A DNA stretch of 64,000 nt from Schistosoma mansoni (lineage: Eukaryota > Platyhelminthes > Trematoda > Strigeidida > Schistosomatidae): assembly GCF_000237925.1 (NCBI RefSeq), contig NC_031498.1:21368422-21432421 (forward strand), given 5' to 3'. Below the pieces are notes generated by a model, which was given only the letters and a program-made list of their open reading frames with translations, searched no databases and was not told the DNA's origin. The position numbers and the translations under genes are program-made. Positions 1 to 11,655 of this stretch are shown in pieces (position 1 is the stretch's first letter; each line of letters starts with the position of its first letter).

Positions 1-737
1 CGCAATCGGAAGTAGACTTATCCCTCAATAGTTGTTACAGAGACGACGTGAAGCCTTTTTAAAGATGGGGACAACTAACGACTCATTCCATGATGTTGGA
101 ACACTCTCTAGCTCCCAGACCTTTGTAAACAACGCAGTCAATTCCTTAGCCAGAAAGTCACCACCATCTTTAAAAAGAGTCGGGGGTAAGTCACCTGGGC
201 CCGGTGATTTTTAGCGTTTCAAGAGTTGGAGTTCCTTGCGGACTTCCGCCTTAATTGTCGGATCAATCGACACAGGCCATGAAGGGTAGGACAGTCTGAT
301 AGATGTTGCCGGAGAGGCAAACCATTTGAACTGCCCTTCGAAAAACTCTACCTATCCCGTCATCCTCACAGATTGTTCCACTCACACCAGACTTGCTGGT
401 ACTACTGGCTCGGATGAGTTGGAAGAGCTTACTGCAGTTACTAGATACAACTACTGCTCCCAACTCATTAGCACGCTCCGACCACCAGGCTTCTCTGTCC
501 TTACGCAAGCTTTGTCCACTTTCTTTACGTAACAGCTATCGTTTGTGGTCAAACTCACGGTCACCTGGAGTAGACTGACGGGTCTCGATAAGTTGTAAGG
601 AATCTGAAGAAGCGGGACGTTTCGCGAAGCCGCAAGCGGCTTTACTCGCTATTTTCATGGCGTCATGGAGTTGCAGCCAATGCTCATCTATACTTTTCGG
701 TGGGATGGTAGCTAGCCTAGAAGCTAGCTCGGTTTGA
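1..737 (-). mobile_element. SR2-like RTE LINE fragment (linker and RT N-terminal part)
   Basis: Read on the minus strand, the translation contains the stretch leading into an RTE reverse transcriptase: DREAWWSERANEL followed by KLFQLIRA and SETICEDDG-like residues, then a degraded GPDDLPP-like motif toward base 1. The segment at about 600-720 (LASRLATIPPKS-like) matches the same family at 61560-61640. The element runs off the left window edge and has several stops and frame changes, so it is dead. At about 737 it is cut by the SINE-like repeat that follows. RTE assignment is from known family motifs; the SR2-like label is a family-level inference. Confidence 0.75.
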
Positions 738-747
738 TAGTATAGTA

Positions 748-1172
748 ATCGTCATGTCATAAGATTTGTGTGAGGGATGGAATTCTGCCCGGGTGCCTAG
801 ACCGAAGCAGGTGGTTATCTTAGGGGGCCACAACGCGAGCCTTCGACTCAAAGATCTGACCAACAAGGCAGTTGAGCAAATTTAAGAGATGCACTCCCAT
901 GGTAGTCAGTGACCAATGATTGGTTCATACACCATTTGTTCCTTCAGGATACTGGAGCTCATGTGCACCATTCGTTTGGAATTAGGGTTTTCCACCAACC
1001 CGATTAAAGAGCCGAACATCCGCTTTTCGTCCTCTCAATCTTGTAAACACCCCCGCCACGAGAATGCGGTGAGTAGGACTTCCCTGACAGAGGCTGTATA
1101 CGCGTGGCCGTGTGAGAGCATTTGGAGAGAGGGCGGGCCCTCTTCACTCTCGGCCGTACCAGGGCATGGTTC
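748..1172 (-). repeat. SINE-like 0.5-kb repeat R1, copy a
   Basis: This copy shares long near-identical stretches with 27275-27730, 37578-38101 and, reversed, 60609-61131. Examples are the blocks around CCCGGGTGCC, TTCCTTCAGGATACTGGAGC and GTGAGTAGGACTTCC. The A-rich tail seen in other copies is missing, so the side corresponding to the RNA 3' end is truncated against the SR2-like fragment. It ends near the shared boundary ACCAGGGCAT. No coding capacity is supported; the 100-residue reading frame at 916-1218 is antisense to the inferred transcript. Confidence 0.7.
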
Positions 1173-1494
1173 CGATAAACTTAGTCTTCTTCGTGAAGGA
1201 TGCTTCCATATTTACTGAAAAAGTGATTAGCCATACATATTAACAGATTATTTTACACATTAACTCAAAAACAAAGTGCTGACAGGTTTAGTTTTTAAGC
1301 AAATAACAAAAAAGACAAACAACTGTATGATGAGTATGTTGAGAGTTTGTACTCCTTTTTATAAATTAACAGTAACATTATTACAATAAAACATAAGTCT
1401 TGTGTACGAAGAAAAAACTAGGCAATAGTTTAGATAACGTGTGTTTATATATATACTTATGTACAGAACAGTTTTAATCCATTACGTATAGTTG

Positions 1495-1500
1495 TTTATT
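1495..1500 (-). terminator. AATAAA poly(A) signal of the CWC21-like gene
   Basis: On the minus strand the stop codon TGA (1504-1502) is followed after a single T by AATAAA. This would give a 3' UTR of only a few tens of nucleotides. The same compact arrangement occurs at CCT3 (34257-34262), which supports reading 1502 as a true gene end. Confidence 0.6.
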
Positions 1501-1501
1501 A

Positions 1502-4500
1502 TCAATGGTGATGATGGTGTTTCCGTTCTTTTGAATGAGAATTTTTATGCTTTTTCGAATGCGATCTATGCTTGGTTGATTTATGCTCTTCTTGTGATTC
1601 CTGTTCATGATATTGTTTACGACGACTTCGTTCATCATTTGTGTGATGATATGTCATAGAACTTGAAGTGAAATTAAATTCACCAACACCATTACTACCG
1701 CCATCGTTATCATCATCACCAGATTGTGAATGTTTTCTTTTTTTAACTGATTTCTTTTTCTTTTTCTCCTTTTTCTTCCTCTTATGTTGTTGTTTCAAGT
1801 TGTTATCTTTGGAATGACTACTAATACTACTACTGACTTCATCATCATCAGAACTATCCAATGTTCTAAAAAGTATTTTAAAAATACATATATGGATAAA
1901 TATTTCATGAAGTATTATCAACAACAGCGTTTTATACAAAATTAACAGTTATGACTAGTAACTTAATGTTGTGAAACTCATTTATCAACTAAGTAAAAGT
2001 TTATGTATTCATTGTTGAAAAAATGTGGTTGCCCAGAATGAATTAGGAGGTCGTAGTTTGAACTTGAGACCTACTGGTTGAAGTTTAATTCTTTTAGCCT
2101 CTAAGCAACAAACCTGATAATTGTTAATAATTATTAAAATAGCAAGAGAAATTGTAACTGGATCTCATAAACAAAAGCTGTTAATGCTATACGAAACTGG
2201 TAGTTTTATAGAAGCAATAACTTAGACCTTCCAGTCAGATTCGAAAAGCTATTATATTTGTAAAAGAAACTAACTTATCCACGAGAATATTCAGCAATTA
2301 TCAATGCCCCAATTAGATGACAAGAAAACTGACCAGTTAAGTCAATAATTAGTATTTTAGTAGCCACTGGATACACTTCAGACACATTAAATATTAATGG
2401 GGTTTAATACTTCATTTTAATTTGAAACGCAACTAATTATAACAAGTTTCTTATTGGTCAATGTTACATCTAGTTAAATCACTAGAATTATGTTTAAAAA
2501 TGGTTGCCTGTAGTAAATATATGTGTGATCGTTCGAATGAAGAGTGGATTTTGAACCGAAGATTACACTACACCTTATACTAAACATCTAACATGGATGA
2601 AATGGAAAATATATATATTAACGTTTTGTAGAATGTAGAGTCATCCTTAAAAGATTTCGCCTTTAACCATAGGTATCTAAATAGCCAACGTCACATTTTA
2701 AAAAAGAAACAACTAGCTGATCATAAAGTACTTTTATAGATCCAGAAGTATTGGTTTATGAACTGTTATTATCGAACTGCTTTTACTCGAAACGATGGAA
2801 TGGAATGTGTCTATGAATCAGTCAGTATTTACTTACGATCTCTTATCTGAGATAAAAATCTACAATCCTAGTGTTTATTTAAATCCGGTCAATAACTGAA
2901 CTATGATTAACGATATAGTTATGTATACAATAGCTGTAATTTTAACATGATTGGATCATATAATTAGTATGAGGAAGATGTCATGGAGAGAAGACGGATG
3001 AGACACTTTATGTAGGCACTATGTTAGTCACTACCGTGACTTGGTAGTCAGGTTTGCCAATTGTGATGATTCAAACGAGGAATGTTGGCTGGGATGCTTG
3101 GTTTTTCATGTCCCACCATACCAAGCAGTTCAATTGGACAGTGGATAAAAGTTGTAACCTTAATTGTACTGAAGGTATGGTGACAGTAAGATGCTTCGCG
3201 CGGACAACTAACACTTCCAAAGATCCTGTCTTTTCATAACTGAGGGAGGGACTGGAAGACGTCGGACCTAAGAATGTTATAACCCACCTTACCCCACAGA
3301 TTTCTATCTATGGTAAGATCTACTAAATATAGCCCTAAAACACCGAAAACTTCCATCCAAAAGGTAATGAGCGATCTGCCTCAAAACGTTGTCTCCTTTG
3401 GCTCGGAGGTCACATTCTCACGTCGTCAACACTACCCCCTAACCAAGTTTCCTCTCCAAACACCTCAAAAATTATCCTTCCAAGATGTGAGCGACTGAGT
3501 AGTGATAACCCACCTCATACCTTGAATTTATCTTGTTTATAATCAAACTCTTTCCTTATTTCTTAATGTCCCTCCTATTTACACTATCAACACTCTTCTT
3601 CCGTCATCTGCTGACTGACTGATTAGTCTAAGACAGAGTAACATCCCTAATCCAGGCAAAAATAAGTATGAGTTAAATGTGAGCACACGAGCATGTATAT
3701 GATCGCTGAGTTACATTACCATCCACATAAATGCTGGTTGTTTTATATAGAAGTTATTACTGATAGCTTTTACATATTTGAATCAATAATTTTGAAATAT
3801 TATGCAAAATTATCATTTATTAGAAAATCATTGGAGGAATAAAAGAATAAAGGACCTAACGACAGGAATACACTAGTAGTGTGGCACATTAGTCACAGTG
3901 AGAAAAAAATATCGAGACGACTACAACTAATGTTAAATGACTGAAATCTCGATCAAACATAACTTGCACTGATTGCTTGTATTTCGATATTTAATAAGAT
4001 GCAAAATGATCTTAAGAATTAATTACCAATTCCATTATCTATACAAGAAATTAATACAACTTTTAAAATGATACATTAGATGTACTCACTAGTCTTGTTA
4101 AAAAGCTTTTTTTACTTGACATAACTATTTATTTAAAACTTTTGTTAGTTTGATTGTTGTTAACATGTTTCGAAATATGATTCAGCGAAGTAATGGTTTA
4201 TTGATTTGGGGAGCTAACTTTTAACAAGTGTCATAGATTCGAATGGTGTGTTGACTCACGGTAGTGTCAATATCCCTTGCATAAGAAATGTAGCTTACAG
4301 CTTCTATTAAGTCATGATACACTAGAGATCATCATACTCTCCTTGTTTATTTTTCAGATATACGCAGTTAATTCTATTCCAAGTAACCACATTTCAAACA
4401 ACAAACACTTAAAGAAAGGGCGCATTATTTTTTTATTAAAGATGAAGCAGACATGACTATATACCATATTAAAAGTAAAACACTTTAGGAAGTCAAGTGG

Positions 4501-7500
4501 TTCCAGATGGTATAAACATAAACTACTTCGGTTAATGTTTCTCTGGCTACTGTTTTAAGAAGAAATCTCATACTTTGAACTTACAGTGACACTGACTTCA
4601 ATGTGATTCCAAAATGATAAGATATCAAGTAAGTATAACTAACTGTCGTCTGGTTGTTTCTTCGTGTACTGAAGCGCGAAACTTAAATCCCAATATTGAA
4701 ATGACTGTTTCACATTTGTAAATAGCCTAGAACATAATCGTGGTTTAAAAGTTAATAACGGGACTACTGAGTAAGTGATGTACAAGAGAACATTAATTTC
4801 ACTTGGAATTCTCACTTATTTGTTAATCAGAGATAAGAAATATCCAGGATTTAAAGTATATAACTGGAAAGTAAGATTCGCGTAAAAAAATTGCTAGGTA
4901 TGTTAATTTTGTTAAAAAACTATTGTCATGAGTGGAAAAACATGAATACAACTGTGATAGAATGGTTGATTGTCTAGTCTTTTAATGTTCTTTAGTCATG
5001 GTTTTTAGATGAATCTAATAAGTCAATAGATTTCATTTGATAGGTAGCTATCGGTCGGTTATATATTGTTACTAAGCACAATCAATCGATCAACATTGAA
5101 TATGCAATAAACAATCCACAAGAAAGATCCCATTATCATTCTATTATCTAAGTTTGAACTATAAGCTCCATATTACCTCCAAATGATGCATTGCAAATTA
5201 TAGTACTACCATTAGCTTACATACTAAATGAGCTTGATTGAAGAATGGAGCAACTTCTTGAAACTTAAGAGGCTTAAGACAAATTCAGAATTAGTACTCC
5301 ATTTGGATGAGACACTATGAATATATAACTAGTTTCCATCAAAGTAGCATCAATTATTTCCAATCAATCAGCATGAGGACTGTGGTGTTATTCATTGCGA
5401 AACGACATCGTGGTTTACTTAATGGATTACGATTTACGTTGAAATTATTTATATCTTAATTTCCAGAATACTTAATTATTTATGATGTTATAAATGTTCA
5501 TAAATGATAAAGTATCATTGTAGTGATCTATTTTGATTCATGAAATAAATAAAGTATATGATGAGTGGGTTAGTCAGTCGACCGCAACGTAGAACCTGGT
5601 AAGTATGTACATAGGTTCAAGTTGTCACACCTCATTAGCACAGAGATAAGATTGTCAGGCGTGATGACTTGGCATGACCTCAATGTGGTACACTCGCAGC
5701 GGGTGAGGCTTGGTGATGTACAGTGTAAGGTTAGAAGTTAGTAATTACTGTAGGCTTTATAATTATTATAATCCCACTGTTAGATTCATAGATTTGCTAT
5801 CCTCTATGTATTCACAAAACAGCAATTAATAGTCTATATTTTAGACCTGTGGTTTGGTAGTTAAAGCTCGTGACTTTCAAATCCCGAGTCGTATTTGAAT
5901 CTTTGTCCATCTACTATGTAGTGGACGGTCAGATAACATCACTTGCTCGTAGGAAAAGAGTGAATCAAAGGCCAGTACATAAATTGGCACTAGGTTACTA
6001 AGTTGAGTCAGCTACCAATATGTAAAGCTAGTTGAGAAATGAATACAGGAAAAATGAAAAGCCCCATCTTTTTTAAAGATAAAACGTAATTTTGGCCACC
6101 ATGGAAGTGCATCATCCACTTAGTTTCTTGGACTTCCGGGCTGCTAGTTTCTAAATTCCCTTTTCTTTAGTTTATTGTTATTCTGTCGCTCATTCTGCAT
6201 GGTCGTATTGCTAGTGAAGTATAAGACACTTGGAATCGTGTGCTTTTCTTCCAGTATGCAATGTTATCATTTCGTTGTTTAGGATATCTACATACAAACT
6301 GAATACTCAGCAGCCTTACAGTAGTCATTCTTCTGTAACCAGCTAGCCATTAACTGATAAACTGGATTTATGTTGTGAAACCAATAAACACTTTTTAAGT
6401 AATTCATTTACAAAACACAGGTTCATGTAACTTGGTTTAAATCACAGTGTAGTTATATGCGGACTAATCACTGTCCGAATGTCTGAACAGAAGAATGTGG
6501 AGTGGAGTTTAAAACCGCGATCCGAAAGTGTATTGACTACAGTTGCTACTGCGATAAATATCATAAACAGAACTACTTAGTTTTTTTGGAGACATTTCCA
6601 GATCTATTACATATTTGTCATGTGTGATCTCTTCAGGTTTTCCTAAATTCATGATAGCTTTTAGGTATTGACTAGCTAGGTAACGTCCCTTAACCTAGAT
6701 CGATTTAAATTTGTATTACACATGTTGTCGAAATCTTCGTCAGCCCTAATTATTTACAGGAATAAATAAAACTCATGGGCTTTAGAGTTAGTAAAAATTC
6801 TAAGACCGTGACTGAAACACGCCATACATTTAGTTTGTAGTCCATTTAACAAATCATGAGTGCATTTTCTTAAATAGGAATTACTCCATCTATAGGTCTT
6901 CTAGGGCTATCGCCGTCCTCAAGCTCGGGTAAAGGAGGAACAGGTGTGAGATCAGCAACCCGACCTCGTAGAAAACAACCTTGCCAAAAAATGCTAACCA
7001 GAACAAACAATTTAAACCACTTAGACTGTCTCCTCAGAATTTTAGGATCTTCATTTAGAATAATTATGACGCCTCATGATGAAAGCCGAGATTATTCAGA
7101 AGTCACGAGGCCGATCCACCTTCTAACAACCAGAACAATTAATATAGGTACATAGAATGTTTAGACAATGTTGGAGAACGGGAAGACCGGTCAAACAGCT
7201 CCGAAAATGAGGAGATACAACTTAGAGATTCTCGGAATAAGTGGGACCCATTGGATTCAAGCTGGACAGAAAAGGATAGATTCGGGAAAGATGCTGTTGT
7301 ACTCTGGTCACGAAGATCGGAACGCTTCACACATACAAGGACTTGCACTGATGCTGTCCAAAAAAGCAAGAAATGCACTTATACGATAGCAATCTCATGG
7401 ACTCAGAATCATCAAAGCATCCTTGAAAACAAAGGAGGGGATCACAATGAATGTTATCCAGTGTTTCGCACTCATCAATGATAGCGACAGATGACGACGA

Positions 7501-10181
7501 TGAAGATCACTTCTACGAAAGGTTTCAATCAACCATAGCAAAGTGTTCAGAAAAGATCTGACCATTCCGATAGGAGACCTAAACGCCAAAGTCGGAATGG
7601 ACAACACCGGATATGAAGATATCATCAGATTACTTGGACTGACTGGAAGCAACGAACGAGAATGGTGATAGATTTGCAAATTTACGTGCATTCAACAAAT
7701 TCGTTATAAGCGGCACAATTTTCCCCCACAAACGCATACACAAAGCTACATGGACATCACCGAATCACACTAAACAGAACCAGATCGATTCGCAAGGTCG
7801 ATAGAAGACGTGAGAATCAAGGGAGGAGCTGACATAGCTTCACATCATCACCAACTGATGGTTGCCAAAATGAAACTGAAGCTAAAGAAGCAATGGACAA
7901 CTGGGGAAACAGCATCACAAAGGTTCAGTTCAGCCTTCATTCCACATACTCACAAACTCAACTAACTCGAGATATCTCTAAACAACACGTTCCAAGCCTT
8001 ACATTATCTACTGAAAGAAGAAACTACTATGGAGGACAATTGGAAAGGAATAAAAGAAGTACTAACTTCAACGTGTCAGGAGGTCGTGAATCGTAACAAG
8101 TATCATCATAAGGAATGGATCTCTATCGAAAACTTGGACAAGATTCAAGAAAGAACGAACAAGAAGACACCAATTAACAACAGTCGAACAAGAACAGAGG
8201 AAGTCGAGGCAAATACTGAATACACAGAAAAAAACCAAGCAAGTGAAGAAGAGCATTACAGTCGACAAAAAGAAATATGAGCAACAGCTAACAACGACAG
8301 TGGAAAAGGCTGCAACAGAACGAAATATCAAACAACCGTATGACACAACAAACAAACTGGAAGGGAAATATAGTAAACCAGAGAGACCGGTCAAGGACAA
8401 ACAAGGCAAGACAATCACTGAAATTCAAAAACAGAGGAACAGATGGGTAGAACACTTTGAAGAACTCTTCGATAGGCCAGCTCGATTTAATCTAACGCAC
8501 ATAGAAGCAGAACACACAGACCTTCCTATTGGTGTCACTCCATCGACAATCGAAGAAATCAGCATGGTCATCAGACAAATCAAAAGTGGGAAAACAGTAG
8601 GACCTGACAATATACCAATTGAAGCACTCATGTCACACATAGGAGCAACTGAAAACATGTTTCACGTTTTGTTCAGGTAGGTTTGGGAGGAAGAACAAGT
8701 GCTGACAGACTGGAAAGAACACTTAATCAAGATGCCAAAGAAACGAGATCTGAACAAGTGTGTTAACTATAGAGACATCACACTACTTCCGGTATCAGCA
8801 AAGGTTTTCAACTATGTTGATGAACCGGATGAAAGATTCGGTAGTTGTCCAGTTTCAAGATCAACAGACTGGATTCCATAACGATCGGTCATGCACAGAC
8901 CAAAGAGCGACACTACGAGTCATCGTTGAACAATTGGTTGAATGCCACTCGTCACTATACATCAACTTCCTAGACTATGAGGCGTTTGACAGTGTGGATG
9001 TGAGGACCTTATGGAACCTTCTTCGACACTATGGAGTGAGTAGCCGATAAAATCGTCAACATCATAAGGAATTCATACGATGGACTACACTAAAAAGTCG
9101 TGTATGGAGGACAACTGACAGATGCACTCCAAGTGATGACCAGAGTCAGACAAGGCTGCTTACTCTCTCCCCTGCTCTTTCTTCTGTTGGTTGACTGGGT
9201 TATGAAGACCTTGACATCTGAGGGGAAGCACGGAATACAATGAACGGCTTGTATGCAATGGGCGATTTGGACTTCGTAGATGACCTAGACCTTCTATCCC
9301 ATGAATACCAACAATTGCAGATCAAGACAATCATCGCAGCAACAGTAGGCCTCAACATGCATAAGGGGAGACCCTGAAGTACAATGCGGCCTATGTTCCT
9401 CCAGGAAGGGTAACAGGCGTAAATCAGTAAGTAACTCCATGATCCCAATACTAAATATGAACTCCGATTATTGATTTAAGGAAGCTAAAGTTGTGAAAAA
9501 CCACAGAAATAGGTACTTAGTATCCAAATCAGAGTTTAAAACACCAAAGTATTGTGTAGCATATTACAGGATATTCACATTAAAAAGTCACAAACATACT
9601 TCATCTCCTTTTGTGCCTCGACTAGACGCTTCGTTTCTGCGTCATCTTTTTTCCGCTGAACAGCCAACTCTACGGAATTTCCATCCTGAAATTGTTCCCC
9701 GATTCCCAGTGCCTCTTTAAAGATTGTGTTTTTAAGGATATTTACAGCGGCATTTTCATGGGTCCCTTTCGGTAGCAATTTGCCGTGTTCAGACTGAGAG
9801 ATTTCGAATGGCTCCACATTGGGAGTTTTTTTTATTTCGGAGGCCTTTAACTCATCCAGCAACTTTTTCCGAAATCCACTGACCCTAAATTCGATTTCGC
9901 TTTGCGTGTAACTAAAAGAAAATGAATACAAAAGAAACCTACCCTTGTTCCTCCATTTCCTGTTCCATTTCAAAACATTTCACTTCAATTTTTCGTTTCC
10001 GTTCATGCTCTAGTATTTCTTTATTTGGTTCCTTAAACAGCAGAGCATCTGCTCTCTTTAAGTCCTCCTCTGTTTTGTAGGGGTTTTGCTCTTTGAAATT
10101 ACTAATGAAAGCCAGATTTTTCTGAACATATCCATTCGTCCCACTGCCTCGAGGAGTTGGTAAGCCTATCCCATTATACAT
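1502..10181 (-). CDS. CWC21: CWC21/SRRM2-type spliceosome protein (cwf21 domain), three exons
   Basis: Coding exons read 10181-9943, 9911-9600 and 1865-1502 on the minus strand (304 residues). The protein begins MYNGIGLPTPRGSGTNGYVQ, almost identical to the N-terminus of human SRRM2 and the Cwc21 family, which binds Prp8/Snu114 at the catalytic spliceosome. A cwf21 segment follows (about residues 55-100; ILEHERKRK, then EEQGYTQSEIEFRV), running across the first splice junction. Intron 1 (9942-9912) is 31 nt with GT/AG ends. Exon 2 ends at a GTATGT donor in phase 2. The last exon begins after TTTTTAG with one nucleotide of the split codon, so the phase fits, and encodes a Ser/Asp-, Lys- and His-rich tail like the basic region after cwf21 in SRRM2. 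Exons 1-2 are near certain. Linking the last exon over 7.7 kb is inference from strand, order, phase and composition; a skipped small exon is possible. Confidence 0.8.
2040..2115 (-). repeat. tRNA-like SINE remnant
   Basis: The reverse strand reads like a decayed tRNA-derived SINE head: a GCTTAGAGGCTAA-type A-box area and a GGTCTCAAGTTCAAACT-type B-box area about 35 nt apart. Similar traces occur at 5838, 41495, 44560 and 62740. It lies in the long intron of the CWC21-like gene. It is not a functional tRNA because the cloverleaf arms do not pair well. Confidence 0.3.
2990..3622 (+). mobile_element. 3'-terminal fragment of a non-LTR retroelement (RTE-type tail)
   Basis: This stretch is more GC-rich than its surroundings, has no sustained reading frame, and ends in CTGACTGACTGA (3611-3622). 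The same terminal motif occurs at 5571, 16121 (minus) and 35048 (plus), where it closes RTE 3' ends. The likeliest reading is a 5'-truncated copy consisting mostly of 3' UTR. The upstream boundary is a guess. Confidence 0.45.
3623..5570. other. AT-rich intronic DNA, nothing recognised
   Basis: No reading frame, RNA gene or recognisable repeat was found here. It lies inside the inferred long intron of the CWC21-like gene. Confidence 0.5.
5571..5740 (-). mobile_element. RTE 3'-end fragment
   Basis: Reading from TAGTCAGTC, the sequence (CGTAGAACCTGG, a GTACATAGGTTCAAGTTG block, then TTAGCACAGAGAT) parallels the 3' UTR of the RTE copy ending at 16121 (GTACATCACTTCGAGTTGCC, then CTAGCACAGAGAT). 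It is therefore a 5'-truncated minus-strand RTE insertion. Confidence 0.6.
5838..5905 (+). repeat. possible tRNA-derived SINE remnant
   Basis: GGTTTGGTAGTTAAAGC followed about 25 nt later by CGTATTTGAATCTTTG resembles decayed A and B boxes of a tRNA-derived SINE. The evidence is weak and is only resemblance. Confidence 0.25.
6880..9447 (+). mobile_element. RTE LINE (FVDD subfamily), copy 1, internally deleted
   Basis: An APE endonuclease region starts near 7140 (ETGKT-like, then EILGISGTHW, IIKASLKT, GDLNAKVGMDNTGYEDI). The linker is open over 8243-8680 (KSGKTVGPDNIPIEAL). The RT follows in broken frames: DYEAFDSVD near 8970-8990, VRQGCLLSP near 9150, and LDFVDD near 9265 where FADD or YADD is usual. 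The 3' part is shortened: after about 9395 the sequence jumps to the terminal block GGTAACAGGCGTAA, missing several hundred bases present in copies 2 and 3. It sits in the long intron of the CWC21-like gene, opposite in strand. Multiple stops and frame shifts make it non-functional. Confidence 0.85.
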
Positions 10182-11571
10182 TGTAATTGAAGTACGTTGT
10201 GTTAAAGGGAACTAAGGGAAGTTCAGTTTTACGGTGGTAGTCCCACCTTTCACCACGAAAAGCGGAACAGAGAACAAAAGAAAATGTGGGCAAACTCATC
10301 AAACATATAAAACCCATAAAAAAACCATGACAGCGATCAAATGACGTACAATGAACAAACTTTAGTGCGAACTATAAAAATCACATCGAGAGCCTTAGAT
10401 GAGTCACATAGCTCCCTCTAATTCTGCATGCATTTGAAGTGTGTTATTCTTACGAGTAATGCGGTTGGTGAATATTATAAATTACTGTGATAGACCTAGC
10501 CGCAACCTTTGACGCCAGAATAGTTGTCCAGTTCACAAAATCCCACCCGATTTATTAGTACTCGTGAGATGTGAGTAAGAATCAGGAGGAAAAAACCATA
10601 TGAGTGAACCAATCAGATTTCGACGCGAAGCTCGTCATCGCGTCATTGCTGATGTCATATCGTGATAAAAGCCTTAATCACTAATATATGGAAATAAGTC
10701 ATTCATATCACAACTGTTTATCAATTCTAATCGCACTTCTTTACAATAAATCGTTTCATAACGGAAGTTTTCAATGGCTAAATCGTACGACTAATTTATC
10801 AAAGGTCGTTCATATACTATATTTCCAGGGAAAAGTCCAGGTTTAAAGGTGAGAGCAAACCTGAACAAAACAAAAGAACGAAAGTGACCCAACCAAACGG
10901 GCAAAATGAACTTACTTAAATTAATTGGACCCAAAGTCAAAACTCAGTGACAGATGAGCGACGTTGTAACTAAAATAAAAAAACGCGCGTGCACCGAGCA
11001 CTTGATATAAACTCAACTTTGGATTGTCACTCAGCTGGAGTTGTCCGACCTACCAGTCAAGTTTGTGGGGTAATACTGGTATATCTCCTATATTTTTTGT
11101 CCCTGCAAGCCATAATCAACATAGTCTGTTGCAGCGTTCATTTTTATTTAATTTACGATTTCATGGCAGTTGTTGACCTTTCAGCTGACCCAAATATTCC
11201 TATTTAGAGTACATTAGCATTTATGTGCCCTTTGTGAAAAAACATTGGACTCATTCCGGTTTACCATGGCTGGATAGTGGTAGATCTGATACGTATTCGG
11301 TACGGTATTCGAGCGCGCTTTTCGAACGGGAAGTTTAGTCCTAACGTGATTTACATTTCTCAAACTTTTGCTGTGTTCTTACGCAACAAAAGTACCATTT
11401 CCGATCTAAAGAATCTATTCTGAGTTATACGTTCGGTAGATTACTTCTTTTTTTGTGTTTCACTCAACTTAATAGTTAACTGTGGTTTTGCCTCAACTCA
11501 CTATCGGTTTTTTTTTATATTTTTCACGTAAAGACTAGCTTTAGTTTATCGTTAACTGTTTTTATACACTT
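10182..11571. other. Upstream region of CWC21-like gene and possible 5' UTR of CR1 element
   Basis: No convincing gene is seen. The promoter of the minus-strand CWC21-like gene must lie near 10182-10400. The right half may be the untranslated leader of the plus-strand CR1 element that becomes coding near 11650, but no boundary could be set. A 72-residue frame at 10989-11207 has no recognisable domain. Confidence 0.4.
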
Positions 11572-11655
11572 TTGCCAGTTTTTGTTTACTGTGTGTTTTT
11601 TTTAACGGTCCTAAATTTACTGCTTGTATTTTTAAGACAGTCTAAATCACTAGCC

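Noticed and set aside
1502-1516. Run of His codons at the C-terminus, like a purification tag
   Set aside because: It continues a natural His/Lys/Ser-rich region within the exon and is followed at once by a natural stop and poly(A) signal.
10989-11207. 72-codon frame with hydrophobic segments
   Set aside because: Not conserved with any motif known to me; probably CR1 leader or intergenic sequence.
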